Assembly (NCBI RefSeq): GCF_963259705.1
Contig: NC_081840.1
Location: 117,355,074-117,419,073 of the forward strand
Direction of reading: 5' to 3'
DNA from: Myotis daubentonii
Lineage: Eukaryota; Chordata; Mammalia; Chiroptera; Vespertilionidae
DNA: 64,000 nucleotides
Position numbers and translations under genes: made by a program. This document shows positions 45,481 through 56,955 of the stretch, one piece after another (within the stretch, counting starts at the first letter, position 1; each line of letters begins with the position of its first letter). Under the pieces are notes generated by a model. It was not told where the DNA came from, ran no database searches, and saw only the letters and a program-made list of their open reading frames with translations.

Positions 45481-46878
45481 CAGTTCAAATCTGTGAGAAC
45501 AAGTTCCTCTTAGGAGAGGAGCTGGGGGCCTCTTGATTTTCTCCCAGTTCACACTTTTTCCTACTTTCCAGTAATGGTTGGAATAAGAATTAAATGTGTG
45601 ACACCCTACCTCCATTCTTTACCCTTTGGGCTCTAGCTTGTTCTCAACCACAATTTGTACTGATTGTTTTCTCTCTCTTCTCTCTTCCCTCTTGTCCTTG
45701 CTTCTCCTTTCTTTCAAATAAGTTGGGTAGACTAATGGATTGGTAAATGAATTTATATACTTCTGAAATGGTATTTTGTGTATAAAACATTTGTGAGCCT
45801 TAGCTAAAGTTGCTACATGGGAATGAAGTATTACACTAAAGCTTTCTAATTAATTCATATCAGTTTATAGGGTTATCACAATGTTCAGCCTAGATTGTTT
45901 TGCAAGAAGTTTAAATCCTTATGATGACAAATAACAACTCATTAGAGGATAGTCACTGCTTATCAATCTTTCTATTGATCTATTGTTATCTTTGGTCTGG
46001 ACCTCTGAACACTTAGTCATCATTCAGCTCTATGTTCAAATAATACTTTATTTTGGTATTGCTTTCCTCCACTCGAGTTTCTCTTCCCCTTTTCTCTAAT
46101 ACTTGACCCCTCATTATATTATTTTCATTAGACTACTTTTCATATTCATAATTGCATTTAGAATCAAGTAAGTAGAAATGGTGACACATCTTTAGAAGCA
46201 TTCATTGAAACAGAGATTTCAAACCCCCAGAGTTGTCTGAGTTGATAATATAAGTAAAGAAGTAATTGATCGTGCTTTGGAATCAGACTTGGCATATATT
46301 TGGTGAAGGGACCTGTTTTATTCTTTAGACCAGGTAATGATTTATATTTCTGATTAAACTATGGACTTCTTGGCTAGACTCCAAGTATTTCAAGATTAGA
46401 CATACTTAATTTGCATTGGATACATACATATGTATAGGTGTTAAATATATTTGTAATTTTTTGTTGAATTAAAACAAAAAAAAAATGAATGCCTGCTATG
46501 CTTCATTCCTCAGGAATCATAAGATGACTTGAGTAAGAGAGACAGAAAAGTAAATAAATAATTGCAAAGTTGTTTATTTAATAAGTATGTGATATGTACT
46601 TTCTAGATGCAGGTTATATTCAGTTCTGTATATGTACCTGTAAACCAGAGAAGTGGTGCTCCTGCCTCTGTTGGGTGTATGCTGTGATCTTATGTGATAT
46701 GTGCAGTGGAAGAAATGCACAGAAAGGCTTCTTAGAAGAAATGATGTTTGAGCAAGTCTTCATAAAAGCATCAGGAATACTGAGGGGGAGAGTATATGTC
46801 AGGCAGAGGGATGAGCATGTGCACTAAGTCAGCCCTTAGAGGACTATAAGTGGAATAACTACTGGAGAGTAGATAGAC
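45481..46878 (+). other. Intronic sequence, nothing recognised
   Basis: AT-rich intron; a 77-codon open frame at 46594-46827 shows no known domain. Confidence 0.4.
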
Positions 46879-47080
46879 CAGTGATGGCAAACTCATTTTT
46901 TTGGTTGATTTTTCTTTGTAAAATGGCATTTAAATATATAAAATAAATATCAAAAATTTAAGTCGTTGTTTTACTATGGTTGCAAATATCAAAAAGTTTC
47001 TATATGTGACATGGCACCAGAGTTAAGTTAGGGTTTTTCAAAATGCTGACACGCTGAGCTCAAAAGGTTCGCCATCACTG
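46879..47080. mobile_element. hAT MITE with 8-bp target duplication
   Basis: 202 bp, ends CAGTGATGGCaAAC and GGTTCGCCATCACTG (inverted). Flanked by agatagac (46871-46878) and agatagat (47081-47088), 7 of 8 matching, the size typical of hAT elements. Similar short hAT elements are known from Myotis. Confidence 0.88.
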
Positions 47081-47162
47081 AGATAGATGTAGGTGGGTAA
47101 GAGAGCAGGCAAGGGGTATAAAGTTAGGGTGGAGCCTTTATGATGTGGGGCTTTATATGATA

Positions 47163-48215
47163 TTAGAGGCCTGGTGCACAAAAATTTGTGCACTTGGGGG
47201 GGTCCCTCAGCCCGGCATGTGCCCTCTTGCAGTCTGGGACCCCTCGGGGGATGACCACCTGCTGGCTTAGGCCTGCTCCCCGGGTGATTGGGCCTAAGCT
47301 GGCAGTCAGACATCCCTCTGGCAGCCTGGGAGCCCTTGGGGGATGTCCACTTGCCAGTGGGGAGCAGGCCTAAACTGCAGTCGGACATCCTTAGCACTGC
47401 TGAGGAGGCAGGAGAGGCTCCCACCACCACCGCTGGGCTGGCAGCCGTCAGCCTGGCTTGTGGCTGAGCAGAGCTCCCCCTGTGGGAGTGCACTGACCAC
47501 CAGGGGGCAGTTCCTGCACTGAGCTTCTGCTCCCTGGTGGTCAGTGTGTGTCTAGTGTCCAGTCACTCCCAGTTGTTCTACTGTTAGGGTCAATTTGCAT
47601 ATTACCCTTTTATTATATAGGATAGAGGCCTGGTGCATGGGTAGGAGCCAGCTGGTTTGCCCTGAGGGATGTCCAGATCATGGTGGGGTCCTGCTGGGGT
47701 GCCTGGCCAGCCTGAGTGAGAAGCTGACAGTGGTTTTCAGACTGGCCCCACCTTCTTCATGGTGGGGGTTCCTGCCGGAGTGCCTGGCCAGCCTGGGTGA
47801 GTGGCTGATGGCTGTTTGAAGGCTGGCCACACCCCCTTCAGGGTAGGGGGTCCTGCTGGGGTGCCTGGCCAGTCTGAGTGAGGGGCTGATGGCTGTTTGC
47901 AGCCTGGTCACAGCCCCCAGCCACCCAAGCTCCCAGTGGAGGCTGGGTGGAATCAGGTATCTGGGACTTATTTATCTTTTATAATTGAAACTTTGTAGCC
48001 TTGAGCAGAGCCTAGGGCCGGCCAGAGCAGGTGGGAAGCTTGGCTTCCTCCATTGCTGGGGCAACCAAGCCTCCTGCTTGCTCCAGCTCTGTGGCTGCTG
48101 GCTGCCATCTTGGTTGGGTTAATTTGCATGTAGTTGCTCTGATTGGCTGGTGGGCATGGCTTGGGGTGTAGCAGAAGTGAGGTCAATATGCATGTTTCTC
48201 TTTTATTAGATTAGA
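47163..48215 (-). mobile_element. Composite non-autonomous Helitron
   Basis: The end is TTAG (mutated CTAG) at 47163-47166, followed by the hairpin around GTGCACAAAAATTTGTGCAC. Unit A ends at 47622 (tattatatagga), unit B starts tagaggcctggtgcatggg and ends at 48215 (ttttattagattaga). Exact CCACCAGGGGGC at 47497-47508 and a one-mismatch inverted copy at 47529-47540. Same architecture as 619-2963 and 5349-6385. Confidence 0.9.
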
Positions 48216-49212
48216 TGCTAAAAATTGATCTATAAGCATTCTGGAAGGACATAGGAAGTCTTTCTCAGATTTTTAGCAAGTAATATGACAGAGTTAGTTT
48301 TATCTTAACACGATAGCAGCTACAGTAACATAAAAGGCAGCCATATGGAAGACTATTAGGGTATAACTGGAGACAAGAAGGACACAAATTTAAATAAACC
48401 TGGTAAGAAATAATAAGGACATGAATGTTCATATTTGTGCCAATGTTAAATTAGGGAGGACTCATTGAAGAGGCAATTAGAAGAAATGATCTATAGCAGT
48501 TAAAAAATAGGTATGCATGGTTAGGAAGAAGTGACTCCCAAGTGGTTGACTTCTAGGGGTTTCACTTCTCAAGGAGTCAGAATGGAAGAGTCAATTAAAG
48601 GTGTTTGGGAGTCAAAGCTATGTAGGCATCAGATTGTGTAGGCACAGTGTTTCTACTGAGAAAAAAAGTTACATGGAGTCTTAATGGATTGGTGATGGTG
48701 GAGGGGTCCTTGAATGGGACAGAGAAACAGCCGTGACAATGGTAGGAGTTGAACTGGAAAAGGCACAAGAAAACAAAACAGTAAGCAATGCAAAATACCA
48801 TAAAAGTTTTAAATAGAACAAAAAATGAAATTTTAATTCAAAATTAAAGAGGTTATGTATGACCATAATGAGAGGAGGCACAATATAGTTGAGTAGAATT
48901 CAAATTTGCAGTGGTTTGAGGTGAAAAATACAAAATAGGCTGGAGACCATGAATAATTTTAAAAGGAAATCTTCAAGCAATTTTTGTTATTCTGTTAAAG
49001 TTATAAAATGCATTTACATAAACCTAGATGGTGAAGCCTGTTACACATCTGGGCTACATGGTATAAGCTACCGCTCCTAGGCTACAATCTTTATAGCATG
49101 TTACTGTGCTGAATACTGTGGGCAAGTGTTCTACAATGGTCAGCATTTGTGTCTAAACATTTCCACAGATAGGAAAGATACAGTAAAAAATATGGTATTA
49201 AAGATAAAAAAG
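48216..49212 (+). other. Intronic sequence, nothing recognised
   Basis: No exon or named repeat seen. Confidence 0.4.
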
Positions 49213-49410
49213 ACCCCTGGCCAGTGGGACTCAGTGGGTTGGAACATTGTCCCGTACATGAAAAGGTGGCAGGTTCAATTCCTGGTCAGGGCACATACTT
49301 AGGTTGTGGGCTCAATCCCTGGTTGGGGATTGTTTGGGGGAGGAGGGGAAACTGATCAATGTTTCTCTCTTGCATCGATGTTTCTCCCTCTAAAAAAAGA
49401 AAAAGATAAA
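49213..49410 (+). mobile_element. Ves SINE, sense
   Basis: Head acccctggccagtgggactc, gtggcaggttcaattcctgg (B box), then gatcaatgtttctctcttgc and an A-rich tail. Confidence 0.87.
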
Positions 49411-50209
49411 AAGGATATATCTGTGTAGGGATTGGAAGTTGCTCTGGATGAGTGGTGAGTGAATGTGAAGGCCTAGGACATTCCTGTTCACTACTGACTT
49501 TATAAACACTTAGGCTACACCAAATTTATAAAACAGCCCAGATTAAATCAAGCACAAGAGAAGTGATGCAATCAAGACAGATAGGCTAAGTAGACAAAAG
49601 GCTAATGAGGCTGCAGCCTGCATAGCGTGATACATTGTTTTGCAGCAAATTGTCACGATGGCTAGGATGTCACAGGCAGTAAGAATTTCTCAGCTCCATA
49701 AACTTATGGGAACACCAAGTTTTATGCAGCCTGTTGTTGACTGAAGAGGCATATGACTGTATGTATTATATTCGGTGGTAACAGTGCTACAAAGAATATA
49801 AATTAAGATTTGAAGATAAAGTACAATGGCATGGGGATACTATGGAAAGTACAATAACCAGAGAAGACTTTCCTATCCTGACATTTCATCCGAATCCTTA
49901 ATTATGTCAGGAAGCTAAGACATAGCATTCCAGGTTGAAGGAACTCTGAGTGCCATGACCCTGATGTGGAATTGTCCCTAGTATGTTAAAGGAATACCAA
50001 GGAACTCCAAGTAATAGAGAAAGTAATAGAAGGTAAGAATAGAGAGTTAACCAGGCACTGATCATGTAAGTACTGGAGATTATTAAATGCACTAAAGACA
50101 TACTAAAGAGTCTTTAGTAAACACCATTAAATATATTTGAATATATTCTGACTGAATGTAGTGGGGACCAGAGGGTCTGAATAGAGATGTGAGATCATCT
50201 GTCATAGGC
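49411..50209 (+). other. Intronic sequence, nothing recognised
   Basis: No exon or named repeat seen. Confidence 0.4.
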
Positions 50210-50468
50210 TTTATTTATTTGTTTATTTACTTTTGTTAATCTTTACTGGATGATGTTTTTCCATGGACTTTTAGAGAAAGTGGAAGGGAAGGGGGAGAGA
50301 CAGAGAGAGAAAAATCAATGTGAGAGAGAGACATTGATTGGTTGCCTCCCACATGTACTCCATCCGGCACCAGGGATCAAGCCTGCAACCAAGGTCTGTG
50401 CCCTTGACTGAAATCGACCCTTCAGTCTGTGGGCTGACACTCTAACCACTGAGCAAAACCGGCTATGG
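50210..50468 (-). mobile_element. Ves SINE
   Basis: Minus orientation: tttgttaatctttactggat, gagagagacattgattggtt, body caagcctgcaaccaagg, head gcaaaaccggctatggc. Confidence 0.87.
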
Positions 50469-51829
50469 CATCTGTCATAGGTTTTAAAAGGATCAGTCTA
50501 CTTGCTGGGTGTAGAGTAGACTAGAAAGGATTGAAGTTGGCTGACAGAGGCTCATTGGAAGGCATTTGCCACAGTTAAAAAGAGAAAGATGGTGTGTTTT
50601 GGACTAGAATAAAGATGATGAGAATATTCATGATTCTATTGTCTGTTTTGAAAGTATGGGGTAACAGGATTGGTTATTCAGCTGGTTTTAGTTGTGAGAG
50701 AAAAAAATGGAGACCAAGCCCACCTTACTAATTTTAGCCTGAGTGATTTTGCAGTATTAGGCTAAATAAATCTGAGGGTGAAATAGTTCGGCAGATCTTT
50801 TATTCCCACACCTTTATCTAGCATTGGGGATGCAGGTGCCCAAGAGCTTCACACGTGGTAGGCATTTGATAAATGTTTGTTTTAGACTCAATTCCATCTT
50901 CAAGAAAGCACAGAAAGTTTTGTTTAAGGTGCTAAGAATCATTTTAGGTACTTTTTGTTACTAAGCTCTCTCAGACCACAATTGGATTTTTAATTATCTT
51001 CCTATGAATCTTCTCTGCTCCTCACTCCTATTGCTCAATATAAATGTATTGTGAATTATTTTATCTGCAAAATGGATTCTACTTTAATGTCTGTAAGTTG
51101 TGTGTCTGCACACACATCCACAAGCAGAGGCGCACTTTGTGGACACAGACAGATCTACTGGCACTAACACTACTGAGTATTTCTGCCTCTGGATGCCAGG
51201 GCTCCATCTGAATTCTTTGTGCTAGGCATCATTAGGCCAGGCTCTTTAACTGTGTTACAATGGTTTCAAGATCATAATCACATGTTCAAAGCCTGGCAAG
51301 ATTTGATTGAGAATAATGATGACAAAAGAGATAGTAAGCAAAAGAATCAGTTGTGTCATTCCATCTCCGTGGGTAACCACATGGACATTTAATCTGAGCA
51401 CGTTGCTGTTTGCCTCGCCAAAGGCAGTGAGGGAACAGAGCTTTGCAATTAGCATGATATTTCACTCAGGAAGAACGATGAAATGAGAACAGCTAGTATT
51501 TATTATATATATATATCACATCAGAACTCTGACATTCTGCCCTATCCAAAACTCCCAGTCAAATTTGGATAACATTTTTTGTGATGACTTCACACAGGTT
51601 TATATTTCACATAGTATACTACAGGAGAAAATTTTTGTGCAGTGCTACAGACATTTAAAATATACAGAATTTTTCTTTCTTAGAGGTAAGAGTGGTGTGA
51701 TCATTCTTGGGAATTCTTAACCTTCAAAAATTCTTCTTTTAAGGTCTTTACAGGGATATTAATATTGTTTAAAATTAAGCTTTATACTAGTTATTTTAGG
51801 TGACCATTTGTCTGAATTATTCCAGAGAT
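50469..51829 (+). other. Intronic sequence, nothing recognised
   Basis: AT-rich intron with a short (AT)n near 51504-51516. Confidence 0.4.
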
Positions 51830-51886
<57 letters not shown>

Positions 51887-51940
51887 CTCCTGTTCCCTCT
51901 TCCTCCCTCCATTCCACTCTCTCTAAAAGTCAATGACAAC
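51830..51940 (+). repeat. (CT)n tract, probable Ves 3' part
   Basis: About 24 CT units, then ccctcttcctccctcc and ctctctaaaagtcaatgac, which resembles the pyrimidine block and tail of a sense Ves SINE. Confidence 0.7.
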
Positions 51941-52149
51941 ATAATCTTGAGTTGAGGATTAACAAAAAAAAAATTTTGATATTTCAAATTCCTTTTATTT
52001 ACATTTATGAGAGCTAGTTATTTTAGATAATTTATTGCCAAATTTAAATTGTGTATTCATAAAATTAAAATGCTATATACCAAATTTTAAACTATAGGCA
52101 TCTTAATCATAGACAGAACTGGATGGAGTTAGAAGTTTTAGATTAATTT

Positions 52150-52219
52150 TACTTGGATTTGAATCCAGTTTTTACCCCTACCCAGCTGGGTGAGCTTGGG
52201 CAAGTCATTCAACTCTGCA
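52150..52219 (+). repeat. MIR core fragment
   Basis: gatttgaatccag and gtgagcttgggcaagtcatt fit the MIR core. It is cut off at 52220 by the next element. Confidence 0.7.
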
Positions 52220-52769
52220 CAGTAAGTCCTCATTTAATGTCATCTATACATTCTTTGAAACCAAGACTTTAAACAAAGAGACATATAATGAAAACCAATT
52301 TTACTGTAGGTTAATTGATAATTGGCCTATAAAGTAAAGGCTTAAGTTCCTATGACATATTTCCAGTCACAAAAACATCACCAAACTTAGAAGACCACAA
52401 AGACTTCTCATACTAAACATTAAAATGAAGGGAACAATACATACATTTGGGAAATATTGATAAAAACTAGAAAGATTATTTTTCAACTCCCTTATTCCAA
52501 TTCAGGGTCTTGGGTGGCCTGAGCCTGTCCCAGCAGCTCAGGCTCAAGGTGAGAACTCACCCTGGACAAGATGCCCTTCCATCACAGGGACACATGCCAA
52601 TTCACCTCGAGTGCACATCTTTGAGATGTGGGAGGAAGCTGGAATCCCTGGAAAAAACCCACACATGGGAGAACATGCATTTCACAGACAGTTGGCATCT
52701 GCTGGGAATCAATACTTTTTTTCCTCAGAAAGGATGTGAAATCAAATGGTGTTATTCAAGGACCTGCTT
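52220..52769. mobile_element. Ancient Tigger-like DNA transposon remnant
   Basis: About 550 bp with imperfect inverted ends (cagtaagtcctcattta / gttattcaaggacctgctt). The interior has tcccagcagctcaggctca, gtgcacatctttgagatgtg and ggagaacatgca, a block widespread in mammals. Superfamily is inferred from the CAG ends. Confidence 0.5.
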
Positions 52770-53883
52770 TATACACATTTATATGTATAGGTAGGTTTAA
52801 TGAGGCACTGTTCCCTTATGTATAAAGTGCAAATATAATACTAGATTCCATAAAGTTGTTTTGTAGATTGAAATAAGAAAATGCATGTGCAACACATAGG
52901 ATGCTTTATACCTTGTAAGTACTTAAACTTACAAAAATTGTTTGTAGTTGTTGGGTTTCCACATGTATATATTTATTTATTAATGTTTATTCCTGGACAT
53001 TCGATTTCTTCAATTGATGTAGCTATCTCTAGCCTTGTAACAGTTTTAGCAGATTTTGCTCTGATGATTGATACAAACCCTGAAACCCACACAAGCTATC
53101 TTCTTTATTTGTGTTCAGTGAGGTCAAATTAGACTGCTTTGTGGTTTCATATATTTTCTTTCCAGTTATGCTTATATATTGCTGCTTTTAATAATGTGTT
53201 TAATGTTTTGTAATCTTTTTGCTAAAATTCAAGTTATATCATTAGGAGGATATTTTTGTTTTAGTTTTTGAGTCTGGGGGGAACAAAGTACTTGAAAATA
53301 CGATATTACCATGAAAAGATCAGATGTAGCAATAAGACACCATGTTGTAAGAAATTATCCTCCTTTACTGGCAAGCCTTATTCCCTCAGCAGCTTGAAAA
53401 TGCTCCCATTTATCCTGCTTCCTCTTACTTGCTCAGTGAGAATTTAAAAATAGGCAATTTTTTAAATGAAGATTTGCTGTCGTCTGTATTTTTTGTCAGT
53501 AGGTTTAGTGTTGGCACTTTATTCTCTTAGGTTATGTCTTGAATAAGGTGTCTATTTATCCTTTTAAAATGAGTACTTTCCATGATATTGGATATTACCC
53601 ATACTACATTAGATAAAACCTACCTTTGGAAGGTAACAAAAGACATGGCTATTTTCTTGACAGAAAATCAGCACTTACGGGCATTTTTGTTTCTGAAATT
53701 TTGAGTTGCAGGGTTATAAAAATTAACACTTCTGATTTCAAGGACCATTATTTTTGGGAGTTAGTTGTTTTCTGTGAAGACAGATTTTAGTTAATGACCA
53801 CAGTGTTCTCTAGGATATTTTTTTATATTCTTGTAGAAAGGTGTTTGCACTCTGGCATCAGAATAGATTTAATATGTAAAGGA
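52770..53883 (+). other. Intronic sequence, nothing recognised
   Basis: AT-rich intron; an 83-codon open frame (52881-53132) has no recognisable domain. Confidence 0.4.
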
Positions 53884-54150
53884 CTAGAGGACTGGTGCAC
53901 AGATTCATGAACATTGAAAGGAAATTAATTAGAAGAAATATTTTAGAGGCTGGGGAGGGACTGCAAGAAATTGGCCGTTCTGGGAGGAACCGTGGGAGGA
54001 TAATGAAAACTCATGAAATTTGGTCTGTTGAGGTTATTTTTAGAAATTAAATTCATGCCCCCTTCAGAAACTATTTTTGCACAATTAGACCTGCTTTAAA
54101 ATTTTTTTATTATCTGTAAACTATCTGTTCTGTGTTAGATACTGTGCCAA
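53884..54150 (-). mobile_element. Older Helitron 3' end fragment
   Basis: CTAG at 53884, then aggactggtgcacagattca and ttgaaaggaaattaattaga. This resembles the 3' end of larger HeliBat elements rather than the short ones nearby. The other boundary is unclear. Confidence 0.55.
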
Positions 54151-54164
54151 GTCATATAAAATTT

Positions 54165-55259
54165 AGGTGAGATCTTAGCTATTGTAAATTGTGCTGCTAT
54201 GAACATAGGGGTGCATATATTATTTATGATTGGTATTTCAGGCTTCTTAGGATATATTCTTAGAAGTGGGATCACTGGGTTAAATGAAAGTTCCATTTTT
54301 AATTTTTTGAGGATACTCAATACTGTTTTCTACAGTGGCTACACCAGTCTGCATTCCCACCAGCAGTGCACAAGGGTTCCCTTTTTTCCACATCCTCGCC
54401 AGCACTTGTCATTTGTTGATAGTAGCCATTCTGACATGTGTGAGATGGTACCTCATTTTCATTTTGATTTGCATCTCTCTGCTGATTAGTAACATTGAGC
54501 ATTTTTTCATATGTTTCTTGGCCTTCTGTATGCCTGCTTTGGACAAGTGTCTGTTTAGGTCCCTTGCCTATTCATTAATTAGATTATTTGTTTTCCTTTT
54601 GTTAAGTTGTATGAGTTCCTTATATATTTTGCATGTTTTTCCCTTATCAGATGTAATATTGGCAGCCCAAGTGCCCATAAGTAAATGAGTGGATAAAAAC
54701 ACTGTGGTTTTTTTACACCATGGAATGCTATGCAGCTGAGAGAGCATAGAGGGACCTGGAGAGTATTATGCTAAGCAAGATAAGCCAGTCAAAGAAAGAC
54801 AAGTATAACATGATCTCACTTATGTGTGGAATCTAATGAACAAAATAAACTCATGAACAAAATAGATCCAGAGATACAGAAGCATAGAGCAGGCTGATGA
54901 ATCTCAGAAGGAAGGCAGGGTGGGGAAGTGATTAACCAGGGAACTGATATGCATACTAGAGGCCCGATGCACAAAAATTTGTGTAAGAGTAGGCCTTCCT
55001 TCCCCCGGCTGCCGGCACTGGCTTCCCTCCGGCAACCGGGACCCTGGCTGATTTCCCTCCAGCCCCAGCTTCATCAGAAAGACATCCGGAATGATGTCTG
55101 GATACATCCGGTCTAATTAGCATATTACCCTTTTATTATTATAGATCTGCATAGCCCATGGACACAGACAATAGTGTGGTGAAGGCCTGGGGGGGAAATA
55201 CAGGGGGACATCTGGAATACTTTTAACAGTAAAGATAAATTTAAAAATGTATAAAATAA
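54165..55259. mobile_element. 5'-inverted (twin-primed) L1 with a Helitron inside
   Basis: 54165 to about 54664 is L1 ORF2 3' region in minus orientation (agctattgtaaattgtgctg, gaagtgggatcactgggtta). From about 54665 it switches to plus (caagtgcccataagtaaatg, ggagagtattatgctaagc) and runs to the 3' end near 55259. The Helitron at 54956-55145 lies in the 3' UTR. Confidence 0.85.
54956..55145 (-). mobile_element. Short non-autonomous Helitron
   Basis: CTAG at 54956-54959, aggcccgatgcacaaaaatt; 5' end at 55145 (ccttttattattataga). 190 bp, A/T flanks; same subfamily as 6401-13745. Confidence 0.92.
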
Positions 55260-55364
55260 ACTTTAGGCGATAATAAATTTATCATATTGCATTGGATTCT
55301 GTTATGTGTATCATTTAGTTCTATCTAAAATTTATAATGTAGGTATCCATCCCATTTTTTAAAA

Positions 55365-55587
55365 AAATCCTCCTCCAAGGATTTGTTTATTGATTTTACA
55401 GAGAGGAAGGGAGAGAGAGTCAGGAACATCTATGTGAGAGAGAGCCATGGAGAGGCTGCCTCCTGGATGCACCCCGACCGGGGATGGAACCAGCAGTCAG
55501 GGTATGTGCCCAGACCAGGAATTGAACATGTAACCTTTTTGTTCTATGGTTCTACACTCCTACCAACTGAGCAACACAGCCAGAGCC
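55365..55587 (-). mobile_element. Ves SINE
   Basis: Minus orientation: aaggatttgtttattgattt, ggctgcctcctggatgcacc, head gagcaacacagccagagc. Confidence 0.87.
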
Positions 55588-55595
55588 CCATCTCA

Positions 55596-56044
55596 TTTTT
55601 TAAATTACATTTACTGGGGTGACATTGGTTAATAAGATTGTAGTATATAGGTTTCAAGTATATAGTTTTATGATACATTATCTGTATATTTCATTGTGTG
55701 CCCACCACCCAAAGTTGAATCTTCTTCCATCACCACATACTTGACTGTCCCCTGCGCCTTTTCCTTCTGGTAACCACCATTCTGTTGTCTGTGTCTATGA
55801 GTTTTAGTTTTTCTTGTTTGTTCATTTGTTGCTATGGTTTCACATATTAATGAAATCATATAGTTCTTAACTTTTTCTGTCTGACTTATTTGGCTTAGTA
55901 TGATATTCTGAAGATCCATCCATGTTGTCGCAAAAGACCATATTTTATCTTTTCTCATGGCTAAGTAGTATTTCATTGTATATATGTACCACATCTTCTT
56001 TATCCAATCATCTATTGAAGGTCACTTTGTTTTGACACCATGAT
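55596..56044 (-). mobile_element. L1 3' end, minus
   Basis: tttactggggtgacattggt, catattaatgaaatcatata, cttagtatgatattctgaag, ttcattgtatatatgtacca: an older L1 3' UTR and ORF2 end on the minus strand. Confidence 0.82.
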
Positions 56045-56167
56045 AAATTTTATGCTGTTTTCCTAAGAAAAGTACTAGAATAAAGCATCTTTATTCTAGG
56101 ACTTTTTATTAAGAAAGCAGCATAGAATTGATCTCTTTTTATGTATGTTGTTTTATATATAGATATA

Positions 56168-56321
56168 CTTGAGGCCCGATGCATGAAATTCGTGCAAGTG
56201 TAGGCCTTCCTTCCCCTAGCTGCCGGCACTGGCTTCTCTCTGGCACCCAGGGCTTCCCTTGCAGCCCGGCTTCATCCAGAAGGTCATCCAGAAGGACGTC
56301 TGGTCTAATTAACATATTATG

Positions 56322-56325
<4 letters not shown>
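56168..56325 (-). mobile_element. Short Helitron, 5' end lost in (TA)n
   Basis: CTTG (mutated CTAG) at 56168-56171, gaggcccgatgcatgaaatt, body to gtctaattaacatattatg; it then merges into the TA array instead of the usual terminus. Confidence 0.8.

Positions 56326-56414
<89 letters not shown>
56322..56414. repeat. (TA)n(TG)n microsatellite
   Basis: About 25 TA units with a TG break, then about 19 TG units. Confidence 0.93.
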
Positions 56415-56417
<3 letters not shown>

Positions 56418-56614
56418 TTCAAAGAAAGAGGGAGAAGGAGAGAGAAATAGAAACATCAATGAGGAGAGAGAATCTTTGATTGATCGGCTACCTCCTGTAC
56501 TCCCCACACTGGAGATTGAGCCCGCAACCCAGGCTTGTGCCCTGACTGGGAATCAAACCTTGACCTCCTGGTTCACAGGTCAATGCTCAACCACTGAGCC
56601 ATGCTGGCTGGGCT
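56415..56614 (-). mobile_element. Ves SINE
   Basis: Minus orientation: atttcaaagaaagaggga, aatctttgattgatcggct, head agccatgctggctgggct. Confidence 0.87.
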
Positions 56615-56694
56615 GTTGTAATATTTTGAATAAGAAAAAGGTTTGTGTAAATCCAGGTTGTGATTAAATTTGAGTGATAATAATAATATATTTA

Positions 56695-56910
56695 TGTTAC
56701 TTACTATGTGTCTGTTACTGTTCTAAATGCTTTCCATCTCTAAACACATTTAATGCTTACAACCACTCTATTAAGTAGACATTATTATAACCCATAATAA
56801 TAATCCAGAAGAGCAATTTTGAGCACAGAGAAGTTAAGTAACTTGCCCAGGGTCACACGGTTTAGTAAATGAGGAGCTGTGATATGGCTTCAGAATCTGT
56901 CCTTAAATTC
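56695..56910 (-). repeat. MIR SINE
   Basis: Reversed MIR: acttactatgtgtctgttac, attattataacccataataa, aagtaacttgcccagggtca, cagaatctgtcc. Confidence 0.82.
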
Positions 56911-56955
56911 AAGCTTCATTCATATTAATGGCCTCTATTAAAAATGATTCCATTA

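Noticed and set aside
52510..52825. Possible exon (94-codon ORF)
   Set aside because: The sequence belongs to an old dispersed repeat; it does not match the Ig-domain exons expected after MDGA2 exon 1.
56179..56667. 162-codon ORF
   Set aside because: Crosses a Helitron end, a (TA)n(TG)n array and a Ves SINE.
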